DNA from: an uncultured Peptococcaceae bacterium
GTDB lineage: Bacteria > Bacillota > Peptococcia > Peptococcales > Peptococcaceae
Assembly: GCA_900553245.1 (NCBI GenBank)
Contig: USCP01000134.1
Coordinates: 1-5,420, forward strand
Length of the DNA: 5,420 bases
Direction: 5' to 3'
Shown here: piece after piece, positions 1-4,885 of the stretch
Position numbering within the stretch: the first letter of the stretch is position 1
Layout: each line of letters opens with the position of its first letter
Position numbers and translations under genes: made by a program
Notes under the pieces: generated by a model
The model's database searches: none
Told to the model about the DNA's origin: nothing
What the model saw: only the letters and a program-made list of their open reading frames with translations

Positions 1-60
1 TACCAGAAGTTCTATGAGTCATTTTTTTATGTTGCACTTAGATTGTAAATTCGCCGTATA
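1..60. other. Left-edge sequence, no identifiable gene
   Basis: No gene can be assigned. On the plus strand one frame is open from base 1 to a TAA at 46-48 (15 codons) and another to a TAA at 59-61, immediately before the hairpin at 60-104. Either could be the end of a convergent gene that enters from the left. On the minus strand an ATG at 20-22 is open to the window edge for seven codons but has no ribosome site. All three are too short to tell from chance. Confidence 0.25.
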
Positions 61-104
61 AAAAAACAAGGACCGAGGAGGGGGATCCTCTGGCCCTTGT
101 TTTT
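60..104 (-). terminator. Rho-independent terminator of the SDR/NTF2 operon, probably bidirectional
   Basis: On the minus strand the outer stem AACAAGG/CCTTGTT continues through GCC/GGT (one G-U) and, past a single bulged A, GAGGA/TCCTC, closing on a six-base C-rich loop. It is followed by a T run (A run at 60-66 on the plus strand). The other flank is T-rich on the plus strand (100-104), so the hairpin could also stop transcription from the left. It begins about 30 bases after the stop codon of the small NTF2-like gene. Confidence 0.9.
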
Positions 105-133
105 ACAGGAAAGCACTTTTGTATGGAGGTTTT

Positions 134-487
134 TTACATTGCGAGAATATTTAAACGGTCAATTTTACCTTCGTCAGTCACGGAAGAAAGATAAGCCACG
201 ACAGGGACGGTAATGCCGTTATAAACGATAAAATACCAAGCCACGTTTTCGTCGGTAAAGGTGACACCACTGATTTTAAATGGGCCCTTGTTCATCCCGA
301 ACTTATGGTGGAACATCATTTCCACCGCCATTTTCCCACAGAGGTGAACGGTATCGTAGCCGATTTTGCGCCAAGATGCATCATGAAGGACCCCGTGGTC
401 ATCAAAAAGGTCAGCCATGCCAACATTGTCGCCGCATCTTAAACAGTCAATAAATTTTTCCAATAAGGTCATTTCTGTTACAGTCAT
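134..487 (-). CDS. Small NTF2/SnoaL-fold protein
   Basis: This 117-residue protein has the size and pattern of the NTF2-like (SnoaL/ketosteroid isomerase) superfamily, a cone-shaped alpha+beta fold used by small isomerases, dehydratases and ligand-binding proteins. An amphipathic first helix (about residues 7-19) leads to a loop with DLFDDHGVLHD (26-36), and the C-terminal half alternates beta strands (70-76, 81-88, 93-100, 109-115). Polar residues that might line the pocket include His31, His35, Asp36, His48, His60 and His61; no known catalytic set could be matched. There is no signal peptide or membrane segment. The start is supported by AGGAGGG at 495-501 with a 7-base spacer. The gene begins 16 bases after the SDR stop and shares its operon, suggesting that the two proteins act on the same substrate. 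The fold is fairly secure from pattern alone; the reaction is unknown. Confidence 0.8.
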   Translation of the reverse strand: MTVTEMTLLEKFIDCLRCGDNVGMADLFDDHGVLHDASWRKIGYDTVHLCGKMAVEMMFHHKFGMNKGPFKISGVTFTDENVAWYFIVYNGITVPVVAYLSSVTDEGKIDRLNILAM

Positions 488-503
488 ATCCGTTCCCTCC
501 TAA

Positions 504-1277
504 TTAGAATCTTTCAGAACGTAAGAGTGCGTCAATCCCACCGTCTACGAAGAGAATGATGCCGTTAATCCCACTGGCTTTCTTAGAAGCCAAGAAGGTG
601 ATCCCGTTTGCAACTTCCTCTGCATCCAAGAATTCTCTGGTGCCGTAGCGGGTAGGAATTGGAATAACCAATGCCGCATCGCGTTGTGCTTCGGTGAGGC
701 CTTTGGTCATTGCAGTGGTGGTGTTCCCCGGTGCAACCGCATTAAGGCGGAGACCGTCAACTGCCCAGGAGGCGCTCATGCGGCGTACCCAACGTGCCAA
801 AGCAAATTTAGAGGTACTATAGCAGGATGGTGCTTGTTCCGGTTGCGCGATTTCAGCGAGGTCGAAGCCGCGGTCCTTATTACGCACATGGTTTAAAACG
901 TGTGCCCAGTCCAAACGCACGGTGGCGTTGGTAATGGAGTTGGAAGCGGTCATGACGCAGTTGCCTTTTTTCATCTTGAGGAGAGGGCGAAGGCCTTCTG
1001 CCAATTCAATCGCTGCATAGTAGTTCAAAGAGAAAATAACTTTTGGTGGTGCGGTTGGGCCAACCCCTGCATTACAAATCAGGCAGTCAATCCCGTCTGG
1101 GTAACGTCTTTTAACTTCTTCGATAGCGGCTGTAACCCCTTCAGAGGTAGACAAGTCTGCTTCGAAGTCACCGTTTTTATAGTCAATGTTAAAAACTTCG
1201 TTGCCTTCTGCTTCGAGCTGTTGCTTGGCAGCTAAACCGATCCCGGCACCGCCACCCGTAATTACGTAAACACCCAT
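504..1277 (-). CDS. Short-chain dehydrogenase/reductase, 3-alpha-hydroxysteroid dehydrogenase-like
   Basis: A 257-residue cytosolic classical SDR oxidoreductase. Visible motifs, in order: the nucleotide-binding TGGGAGIG (7-14); Asp32 at the end of strand beta-2, which favours NAD(H) over NADP(H); DLS (41-43); NAG (69-71); Asn85; a Ser at 112 or 114; catalytic Tyr153 and Lys157 in YSTSK; and the PG motif (183-184). The ADLST.EG stretch, the NYxxxxEL segment, the length of 257 and the closing VDGGIDALLR.xxF resemble, from memory, 3-alpha-hydroxysteroid dehydrogenase of Comamonas testosteroni, rather than fatty-acid FabG. The true substrate may be a steroid, bile acid or another cyclic alcohol or ketone. 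The start has AGGAGG at 1285-1290 with a 7-base spacer. It is the first gene of a two-gene operon with the NTF2-like gene. The SDR assignment is very sure; the subfamily is probable; the substrate is inferred. Confidence 0.93.
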   Translation of the reverse strand: MGVYVITGGGAGIGLAAKQQLEAEGNEVFNIDYKNGDFEADLSTSEGVTAAIEEVKRRYPDGIDCLICNAGVGPTAPPKVIFSLNYYAAIELAEGLRPLLKMKKGNCVMTASNSITNATVRLDWAHVLNHVRNKDRGFDLAEIAQPEQAPSCYSTSKFALARWVRRMSASWAVDGLRLNAVAPGNTTTAMTKGLTEAQRDAALVIPIPTRYGTREFLDAEEVANGITFLASKKASGINGIILFVDGGIDALLRSERF

Positions 1278-1369
1278 CGTAATTCCTCCTTACATGTTTA
1301 TCTCATTCGTTATCGTTCAAATCATTTCTGAATTTTTTGCTTCGATGTTTTATTTGTTGTTGTAAATGG

Positions 1370-1398
1370 AGTATAGTGCGAATTTCTCTGTTCGTCAA
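1370..1398 (-). promoter_or_regulatory. Sigma-A-type promoter of the SDR/NTF2 operon
   Basis: Reading leftward, the -35 box is TTGACG (1398-1393) and the -10 box TATACT (1375-1370), separated by exactly 17 bases; each box is one base off consensus. Transcription would start near 1363, leaving a leader of about 85 bases before the SDR start codon. Confidence 0.8.
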
Positions 1399-1449
1399 TA
1401 TTTTCTGTGCTTTCTAAACAGTCTGATAATTTATACTAAAAATAAATTC

Positions 1450-1460
1450 CGTTCGAAACG
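1450..1460. repeat. Short palindrome upstream of the SDR promoter
   Basis: CGTT-CGA-AACG is a perfect dyad with a three-base centre. It lies about 50 bases upstream of the -35 box of the SDR promoter, where an activator or repressor could bind. An 11-base dyad can arise by chance, so an operator role is speculative. Confidence 0.35.
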
Positions 1461-1461
1461 T

Positions 1462-1487
1462 TAGAATAAGATTCGCTTTTTATTCTA
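1462..1487. repeat. 8-bp inverted repeat upstream of the SDR promoter
   Basis: TAGAATAA (1462-1469) and TTATTCTA (1480-1487) are perfect inverted arms around a 10-base spacer, so corresponding bases are about two helical turns apart, a layout common for dimeric regulators. It lies 64 bases upstream of the -35 box. No U-run follows, so it is not an obvious terminator. A regulatory role is inferred from position only. Confidence 0.45.
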
Positions 1488-1524
1488 TTATTTGTAGATT
1501 TTATTGAAAAAACGTTGAAAAATC

Positions 1525-1549
1525 CGCGATTAACGCGCAAAAGTTTGCG
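1525..1549. repeat. Two overlapping GC-capped palindromes
   Basis: CGCG-ATTAA-CGCG (1525-1537) overlaps CGCAAA-AG-TTTGCG (1536-1549). Both are perfect dyads in otherwise AT-rich intergenic DNA, which makes the CGCG cluster stand out. They are about 130-150 bases upstream of the SDR -35 box. Function unknown; a protein-binding site is possible. Confidence 0.4.
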
Positions 1550-1572
1550 ACAAGAGGACGATTAAGGGCGGT

Positions 1573-1610
1573 GACTTTGTATGATGGACAAAGTCAAAAT
1601 TTCACAAAGT
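1573..1610. repeat. Inverted repeat with a third ACAAAGT copy
   Basis: GACTTTGT (1573-1580) and ACAAAGTC (1588-1595) form a perfect 8-bp inverted repeat around a 7-base loop, and a further ACAAAGT occurs at 1604-1610. Read leftward, no U-tract follows the stem (ACCGCCC instead), so it is unlikely to be a terminator by itself. It sits just downstream of the patatin terminator. Confidence 0.45.
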
Positions 1611-1648
1611 TTAAATCCCCATACCCTACGAGGGCTATGGGGATTAAG
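1611..1648 (-). terminator. Hairpin terminator of the patatin gene
   Basis: Arms AATCCCCATA (plus strand 1614-1623) and TATGGGGATT (1636-1645) pair perfectly over 10 bp. Inside, CCCT/AGGG (1624-1627 and 1631-1634) adds a second helix past one unpaired base. Downstream on the minus strand the sequence is only moderately U-rich (TTTAAACTTTG), so termination may be weaker than at the other terminators. It lies about 36 bases after the patatin stop. Confidence 0.75.
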
Positions 1649-1683
1649 TGAATGTTTAAATTTATAGTTTTTTGCTATTGCCT

Positions 1684-2559
1684 TTACGCATGGTGCATCC
1701 AATCAAGCCACGCTTCCATATGATTTTTTGCTTGTTCGCGTCCGAGGGCCCACGTTGTTTCAAGAATTTCACGTTCGTGATCGGTACGGCTTACCGGCAT
1801 GGTTTCAGGATATAATACCAAGGCGCGACCGTCGGCTTCCATTTTTTCGATGAGTTCCATTTGAATATTATAGCGTTCGGCGCGAATTTTTAGGGCCTCT
1901 GCCACCTTTCGATGCTCGCGGTAAAAATATTTGGCGAGCTTTTCGCTGGTGGAAGTTTCGCGACGGTAGCCGCGCTTATGGGTCGGAAGAATGACAAAAC
2001 GTTCAATCCCTGCATCTATTGCCGGTTGAATGACAAAACATTCGCGCATCCCGCCGTCTACATAGCCTACCCCGTCGATGTAGGTGGTAGGCATCATCAT
2101 TGGAAGGGAGCTTGAGGCGCGACAAATACGCATGAGGTCGCGGTAACTTGAAATATCCGCTTGGTGCCAATAGCGAATTTCACCGGTATCCTGATTAAAG
2201 GCACTGAGTGCCACCTCGACGCCACTATCGTGAAAAGCGCGCCAATTGGCGTCCATATCCTCTTCTTCGTAGAAAGCCTCCTCGTAGATGGAAAAGGAAT
2301 TAAAGTAGCCTTCACCACGCAATAAAGGCTTAATACCGACATTGTCCGGATCAGAAGAAAGATCGATAAAACCGTCGTGCATGCGTTCAATGTTTTGCAT
2401 GACATAATTGACAGCAATGGTGGTGCCGGCGCTGACGCCGGTTACATATGGAAATTTAATGCCTTCCTCAAGCATGACAGATGCCATGCCGCCGGTATAC
2501 ACGGCACGCATACCGCCGCCTTCGCAGACGAGTGCGGTATTGGGAATAAAGTGCTGCAT
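1684..2559 (-). CDS. Patatin-like phospholipase/esterase (YjjU/RssA type)
   Basis: The protein has 291 residues from the chosen start. Patatin-family hydrolases cleave acyl esters of lipids with a Ser-Asp dyad. All family marks are visible: the oxyanion-hole loop EGGGMR (13-18), the nucleophile elbow GVSAG with Ser43, and the DGG motif with Asp168. The order and spacing match bacterial YjjU-like patatins of about 280-300 residues. The C-terminal part (about 200-291), helical and charged with a VSRTDHEREILETTWALG-type segment, resembles the extra domain of that group. There is no signal peptide or membrane span, so it is probably cytosolic. An upstream TTG at 2590-2592 would add 11 residues but has no ribosome site, whereas the ATG at 2557-2559 does. 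It has its own promoter and terminator, making it a single-gene unit. Family is very sure; the natural lipid or ester is not known. Confidence 0.93.
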   Translation of the reverse strand: MQHFIPNTALVCEGGGMRAVYTGGMASVMLEEGIKFPYVTGVSAGTTIAVNYVMQNIERMHDGFIDLSSDPDNVGIKPLLRGEGYFNSFSIYEEAFYEEEDMDANWRAFHDSGVEVALSAFNQDTGEIRYWHQADISSYRDLMRICRASSSLPMMMPTTYIDGVGYVDGGMRECFVIQPAIDAGIERFVILPTHKRGYRRETSTSEKLAKYFYREHRKVAEALKIRAERYNIQMELIEKMEADGRALVLYPETMPVSRTDHEREILETTWALGREQAKNHMEAWLDWMHHA

Positions 2560-2567
2560 AAACAAAG

Positions 2568-2574
2568 CTCCTTT
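2568..2574 (-). promoter_or_regulatory. Ribosome binding site that sets the patatin start
   Basis: AAAGGAG read leftward, 8 bases before the ATG at 2557-2559. Nothing comparable precedes the longer TTG start at 2590-2592, so the 291-residue form is preferred. Confidence 0.85.
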
Positions 2575-2588
2575 CAAGCATAAGATGT

Positions 2589-2599
2589 GCAAGACTTGC
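2589..2599. repeat. Palindrome in the patatin leader
   Basis: GCAAG-A-CTTGC is a perfect 11-base dyad at about +10 to +20 from the expected transcription start, a position where a bound repressor would block RNA polymerase. It may be chance. Confidence 0.35.
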
Positions 2600-2614
2600 G
2601 CGTGGATTGTGTCT

Positions 2615-2623
2615 ATTATAGCA
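2615..2623 (-). promoter_or_regulatory. Extended -10 promoter of the patatin gene
   Basis: Leftward sequence TGC-TATAAT gives a consensus -10 hexamer (2620-2615) with the TGn extension (2623-2621). No convincing -35 box lies 16-18 bases upstream, which extended -10 promoters can tolerate. The start site would be near 2608, and the promoter lies directly after the terminator of the preceding operon. Confidence 0.7.
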
Positions 2624-2645
2624 CACTGTCCAAGTAAGCTTGCAT

Positions 2646-2673
2646 AAAAAAGCCTGCCGCCGAAGCAGCAGGC
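2646..2673 (-). terminator. UUCG-capped terminator of the polyphosphate operon
   Basis: On the minus strand GCCTGCTGC pairs with GCGGCAGGC over 9 bp (one G-U), capped by a C(UUCG)G tetraloop, an exceptionally stable loop, and followed by six U. It begins 62 bases after the stop of the lysine-rich gene. This separates the polyphosphate operon from the patatin gene. Confidence 0.93.
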
Positions 2674-2735
2674 GAGGGGGGAGCAATCAAAAAAAGGAGT
2701 GAGTGACAGGAATTTGACCTGTGCGTTACAGACGC

Positions 2736-3128
2736 TTATTTTTTCTTTTTATCTTTTTTCTTATCCTTTTTGTTTTTCTTTTTAGCTTTTTCTTTCTTTT
2801 CTTTTTTTGCCTTCTTTTCGGCCTTTTTCTTTTCCTTCTTCTTGGCCTTTTTTTCTTTCTTAGAAAGCTTCTTCTTATCTTTTTTCTTTTTCTCTTTTTT
2901 CTCGTCGGCCTTTTCGGAGTCTTCACTAACAGCTTCTTCAACAGCTTCCTTGCTGATAGGCGCTTCTGTTGCTTCGCTAACCGACACAGTCTCTTCTTCG
3001 AGACAGTCGCCGCCTAAAGGAATAGCGACTTCTTCAGCGGCTGGGGCAACATTTTCTTCGTCAGCTGCGGTGTATAAAGGCTCGTTGGTTTCAGGAACGT
3101 TTTGTTCATTGTCATTTGTGGTAGTCAT
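2736..3128 (-). CDS. Acidic/lysine-rich low-complexity protein, candidate polyphosphate partner
   Basis: Not recognised as a named family. The 130 residues split in two. Residues 1-72 are acidic (21 Asp/Glu, one Lys) with one Cys (42) and one Tyr (19). Residues 77-130 hold 38 Lys, broken mainly by single Glu, Asp or Ala, and end in KKKK. There is no Arg, His, Phe or Trp, no signal peptide and no membrane segment, so it is probably disordered and cytosolic. The tail uses 20 AAA and 18 AAG codons, so it is not a plain homopolymer expansion and looks maintained at protein level. The start has AGGAGG at 3137-3142 with an 8-base spacer and lies three bases after the stop of the PPK2 gene, implying translational coupling. 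The Ser/Glu/Lys-rich 59-91 stretch resembles the acidic-Ser-Lys (PASK) tracts reported as polyphosphate-modified in yeast. Binding of polyphosphate or nucleic acid is inferred, not shown. Confidence 0.85.
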   Translation of the reverse strand: MTTTNDNEQNVPETNEPLYTAADEENVAPAAEEVAIPLGGDCLEEETVSVSEATEAPISKEAVEEAVSEDSEKADEKKEKKKKDKKKLSKKEKKAKKKEKKKAEKKAKKEKKEKAKKKNKKDKKKDKKKK

Positions 3129-3131
3129 GGA

Positions 3132-4670
3132 TTAGTCCTCCTTCTTTTTTTCTGTGCTTACAGCAGTGTCTTCCTTTAATGCCTTGTTTGCGTCCTTTTC
3201 AAGGCGAATTGTGATGCCTTTTTTAGCCAATGCCTTTGTTGCGGCCTCGATAAAATGTTTTAAGACTTCAATACGTGCATATTGCTTATTCATGCTTGGG
3301 ATAATCGTCCATGGTGAATGAATGGTTGATGTGCGAACAATCATATCGTTCATTGCATCGGTGTAGTCGTCGAATTTTTCGTGGTTGCGCCAGTCTTCAT
3401 CGGTGATCTTATAAGTCTTTTCAGGCGTGTTTTCACGTTCTCTGAAACGTGCAAGCTGCTCGTTTTTGTCGATGACAAGCAAGAACTTCAAAATCACATA
3501 ACCGTCTTCGACCAAAGACTGTTCCATATCGTTAATTTCAGAATAGGCTTCCTGCCAACGCTCAACCGGTGTAAAACCCTCAATGCGCTCTACCATTACA
3601 CGTCCGTACCAACTGCGGTCGTAAATAGTGAGATGACCCGGGGTTGGGAAGGTTTGATAGAAACGCCAGAGATAGTGGTGAGAAAGCTCAAACTTTGTTG
3701 GGGCGGCGGTTGTTGCCACTTGATAACTGCGTGGGTCCATCAGGCGCGTCAGACGCTTGATGCAACCACCTTTCCCAGCAGCGTCGGTGCCTTCAAAAAC
3801 GGCGATGGTTGGGATTTTGTGCATGTAAAGCTGATAGAGCAAATCTGCCGCCTGCTTTTGCAACGGACGCAATTGATTGCGATAATCTTCTTCTGTCATT
3901 GCCATGGTCATATCCACCAAATCCAACGGACGGGTAATGGTTGGTGGCAATGGTTGCGTACAAGATGGCGCCGGTGTATTGAGATGCCATTCCAAACTGT
4001 GGATGATGGTGACCAATACCTGCTGGGAGGTCCGTTTTTTATCCGGTCCGACTTCAATGATGCGCCATGGGCAGGAAAGGGAGGACGTATTATTGATGAT
4101 TCGCTCAAAATGGTGACGGAATTTATCATAATGCTTGAGCTGATGATGGTCAAACTCCGAAAGCATGCAACGACGGTTTTCATCGTTGGAGATTTCCTCA
4201 ATATTGTGCGCCATGTGCTCCTTGCTTTGGTCTAAGAAGATTTTAACAATTAAGCACCCGTCGTCGGTCAACAGACGTTCTAAGAAGGTAATATCGCGAA
4301 TAGCATGCATATAGTCCACATCGTTGATATCGGGATGACGCATGAGTTCGCGGTAATAGCTGTGGTCAAAAATGCCTACTTGACCGTGAATTGGAAAGGA
4401 TTGAAAGAAGCGCCAAAGCATCGGATGCTTTTTGTCGACCTCTGTCGCATCTGCAAATTGGGTCAAGTGGAAATAGCGTGGGTCCATTTCGCGGACAAGG
4501 TCATTTAAAATTTGCCCCTTGCCGGTGGCCTCCCAACCGGAAAGAACAATGAGTAAGCTGCGGTCAGTGTCCTTTAGTTGTCGTTGCAGGGTGCCCAAAA
4601 GCTCCCCTAATTCGGAAATTTTCATATCCATCATTGGATCATCGATGGAAAAGGCCATTTTTTTGAGCAT
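3132..4670 (-). CDS. pap: Two-domain PPK2-family polyphosphate:AMP phosphotransferase
   Basis: A 512-residue cytosolic enzyme expected to transfer phosphate from inorganic polyphosphate to AMP (giving ADP), the activity known for fused PPK2 proteins of about 500 residues. It carries two tandem PPK2 (P-loop kinase) domains. The N-terminal one (about 15-230) has a P-loop GWEATGKGQ (45-53), LWRFFQSFP (85-93) and FDHSYYREL (101-109). The C-terminal one (about 260-485) has the canonical GTDAAGKGG (294-302), LWRFYQTFP (334-342), YDRSWYGRVMVER (350-362) and the KITDEDWRNHEKFDDY segment (421-436). The N-domain has His-Ser-Tyr where the C-domain has Arg-Ser-Trp, so catalysis probably resides in the C-domain. 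The start at 4668-4670 is backed by AAAGGA at 4680-4685 with a 9-base spacer. The C-terminus ends in a charged EKKKED. It is the first gene of an operon with the lysine-rich protein. Family is very sure; AMP preference is inferred from architecture. Confidence 0.95.
   Translation of the reverse strand: MLKKMAFSIDDPMMDMKISELGELLGTLQRQLKDTDRSLLIVLSGWEATGKGQILNDLVREMDPRYFHLTQFADATEVDKKHPMLWRFFQSFPIHGQVGIFDHSYYRELMRHPDINDVDYMHAIRDITFLERLLTDDGCLIVKIFLDQSKEHMAHNIEEISNDENRRCMLSEFDHHQLKHYDKFRHHFERIINNTSSLSCPWRIIEVGPDKKRTSQQVLVTIIHSLEWHLNTPAPSCTQPLPPTITRPLDLVDMTMAMTEEDYRNQLRPLQKQAADLLYQLYMHKIPTIAVFEGTDAAGKGGCIKRLTRLMDPRSYQVATTAAPTKFELSHHYLWRFYQTFPTPGHLTIYDRSWYGRVMVERIEGFTPVERWQEAYSEINDMEQSLVEDGYVILKFLLVIDKNEQLARFRERENTPEKTYKITDEDWRNHEKFDDYTDAMNDMIVRTSTIHSPWTIIPSMNKQYARIEVLKHFIEAATKALAKKGITIRLEKDANKALKEDTAVSTEKKKED
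3137..3142 (-). promoter_or_regulatory. Ribosome binding site embedded in the end of the PPK2 gene
   Basis: AGGAGG read leftward, 8 bases before the ATG of the lysine-rich gene and lying within the last codons of the PPK2 gene. Ribosomes finishing the kinase stop over the next start region, which favours coupled translation and a fixed ratio of the two proteins. Confidence 0.85.
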
Positions 4671-4717
4671 GGTCCTCAGTCCTTTACATTTATTTAATAA
4701 AATCTGAATTTTTACCT

Positions 4718-4726
4718 AGTATATCA
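4718..4726 (-). promoter_or_regulatory. Extended -10 promoter of the polyphosphate operon
   Basis: Leftward TGA-TATACT is an extended -10 element (hexamer 4723-4718). No clear -35 box is seen at the usual distance. The start would be near 4711, giving a leader of about 40 bases. A 7-bp inverted repeat, AGAATCT (4730-4736) and AGATTCT (4771-4777), lies just upstream and could be regulatory or chance. Confidence 0.65.
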
Positions 4727-4838
4727 TAAAGAATCTGGGGGATATAGCTTGAATTGGTAAAAAAATGACAAGATTCTGTTAAATTTACGACAGTTCGAGG
4801 GAGTTTGTTGTAAAAATGAACAAAGAAGGAAAAAGCAT

Positions 4839-4866
4839 AAAAAAACGCTTCCCATCAGGGAAGCGT
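4839..4866 (-). terminator. Rho-independent terminator of brnQ
   Basis: Plus-strand arms ACGCTTCCC (4845-4853) and GGGAAGCGT (4858-4866) form a 9-bp stem with a four-base loop. On the minus strand it runs into a U-tract (A run 4839-4845). It starts about 20 bases after the brnQ stop. The opposite flank (4870-4874) is T-rich on the plus strand, so weak bidirectional function is possible. Confidence 0.93.
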
Positions 4867-4885
4867 CTGTTTTTGAGTGAATAAA

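Noticed and set aside
1278..1683. CRISPR array or insertion-sequence ends in the gene-free stretch
   Set aside because: The repeats are all different, are not regularly spaced, and no transposase remnant or target-site duplication is visible.
2560..2592. Longer patatin form starting at TTG 2590-2592
   Set aside because: There is no ribosome site before the TTG, its extra residues encode the ribosome site of the shorter form, and family members begin shortly before the first beta strand.
2674..2735. Possible extra hairpin (ACAGG/CCTGT) between the lysine-rich stop and the terminator
   Set aside because: It is only a 5-bp stem with a 7-base loop and no U-tract; the stable UUCG hairpin just downstream accounts for termination.
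2726..2941. Minus-strand Lys/Arg-rich frame overlapping the lysine-rich gene
   Set aside because: It is the +1 shadow of the A-rich coding tract. No ribosome site was identified for it, whereas the main frame has AGGAGG and operon coupling.
2721..3135. Plus-strand frames coding for Phe/Leu/Ser-rich, membrane-like proteins opposite the lysine-rich gene
   Set aside because: AAA and AAG codons read in reverse give TTT and CTT, so hydrophobic antisense frames are expected. The AAAGGAG at 2693-2699 is 21 bases from the nearest GTG in that frame and overlaps the operon's 3' untranslated region.
3381..4235. Long plus-strand open frame (284 codons) opposite the PPK2 gene
   Set aside because: It is antisense to a gene with both PPK2 motif sets intact, and the translation shows no family motif.
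4816..4884. Plus-strand 22-codon ORF beginning MNKEGKSIKKRF
   Set aside because: It runs straight through the brnQ terminator hairpin, has no well-spaced ribosome site or promoter, and its codons are explained by the stem and A/T runs.
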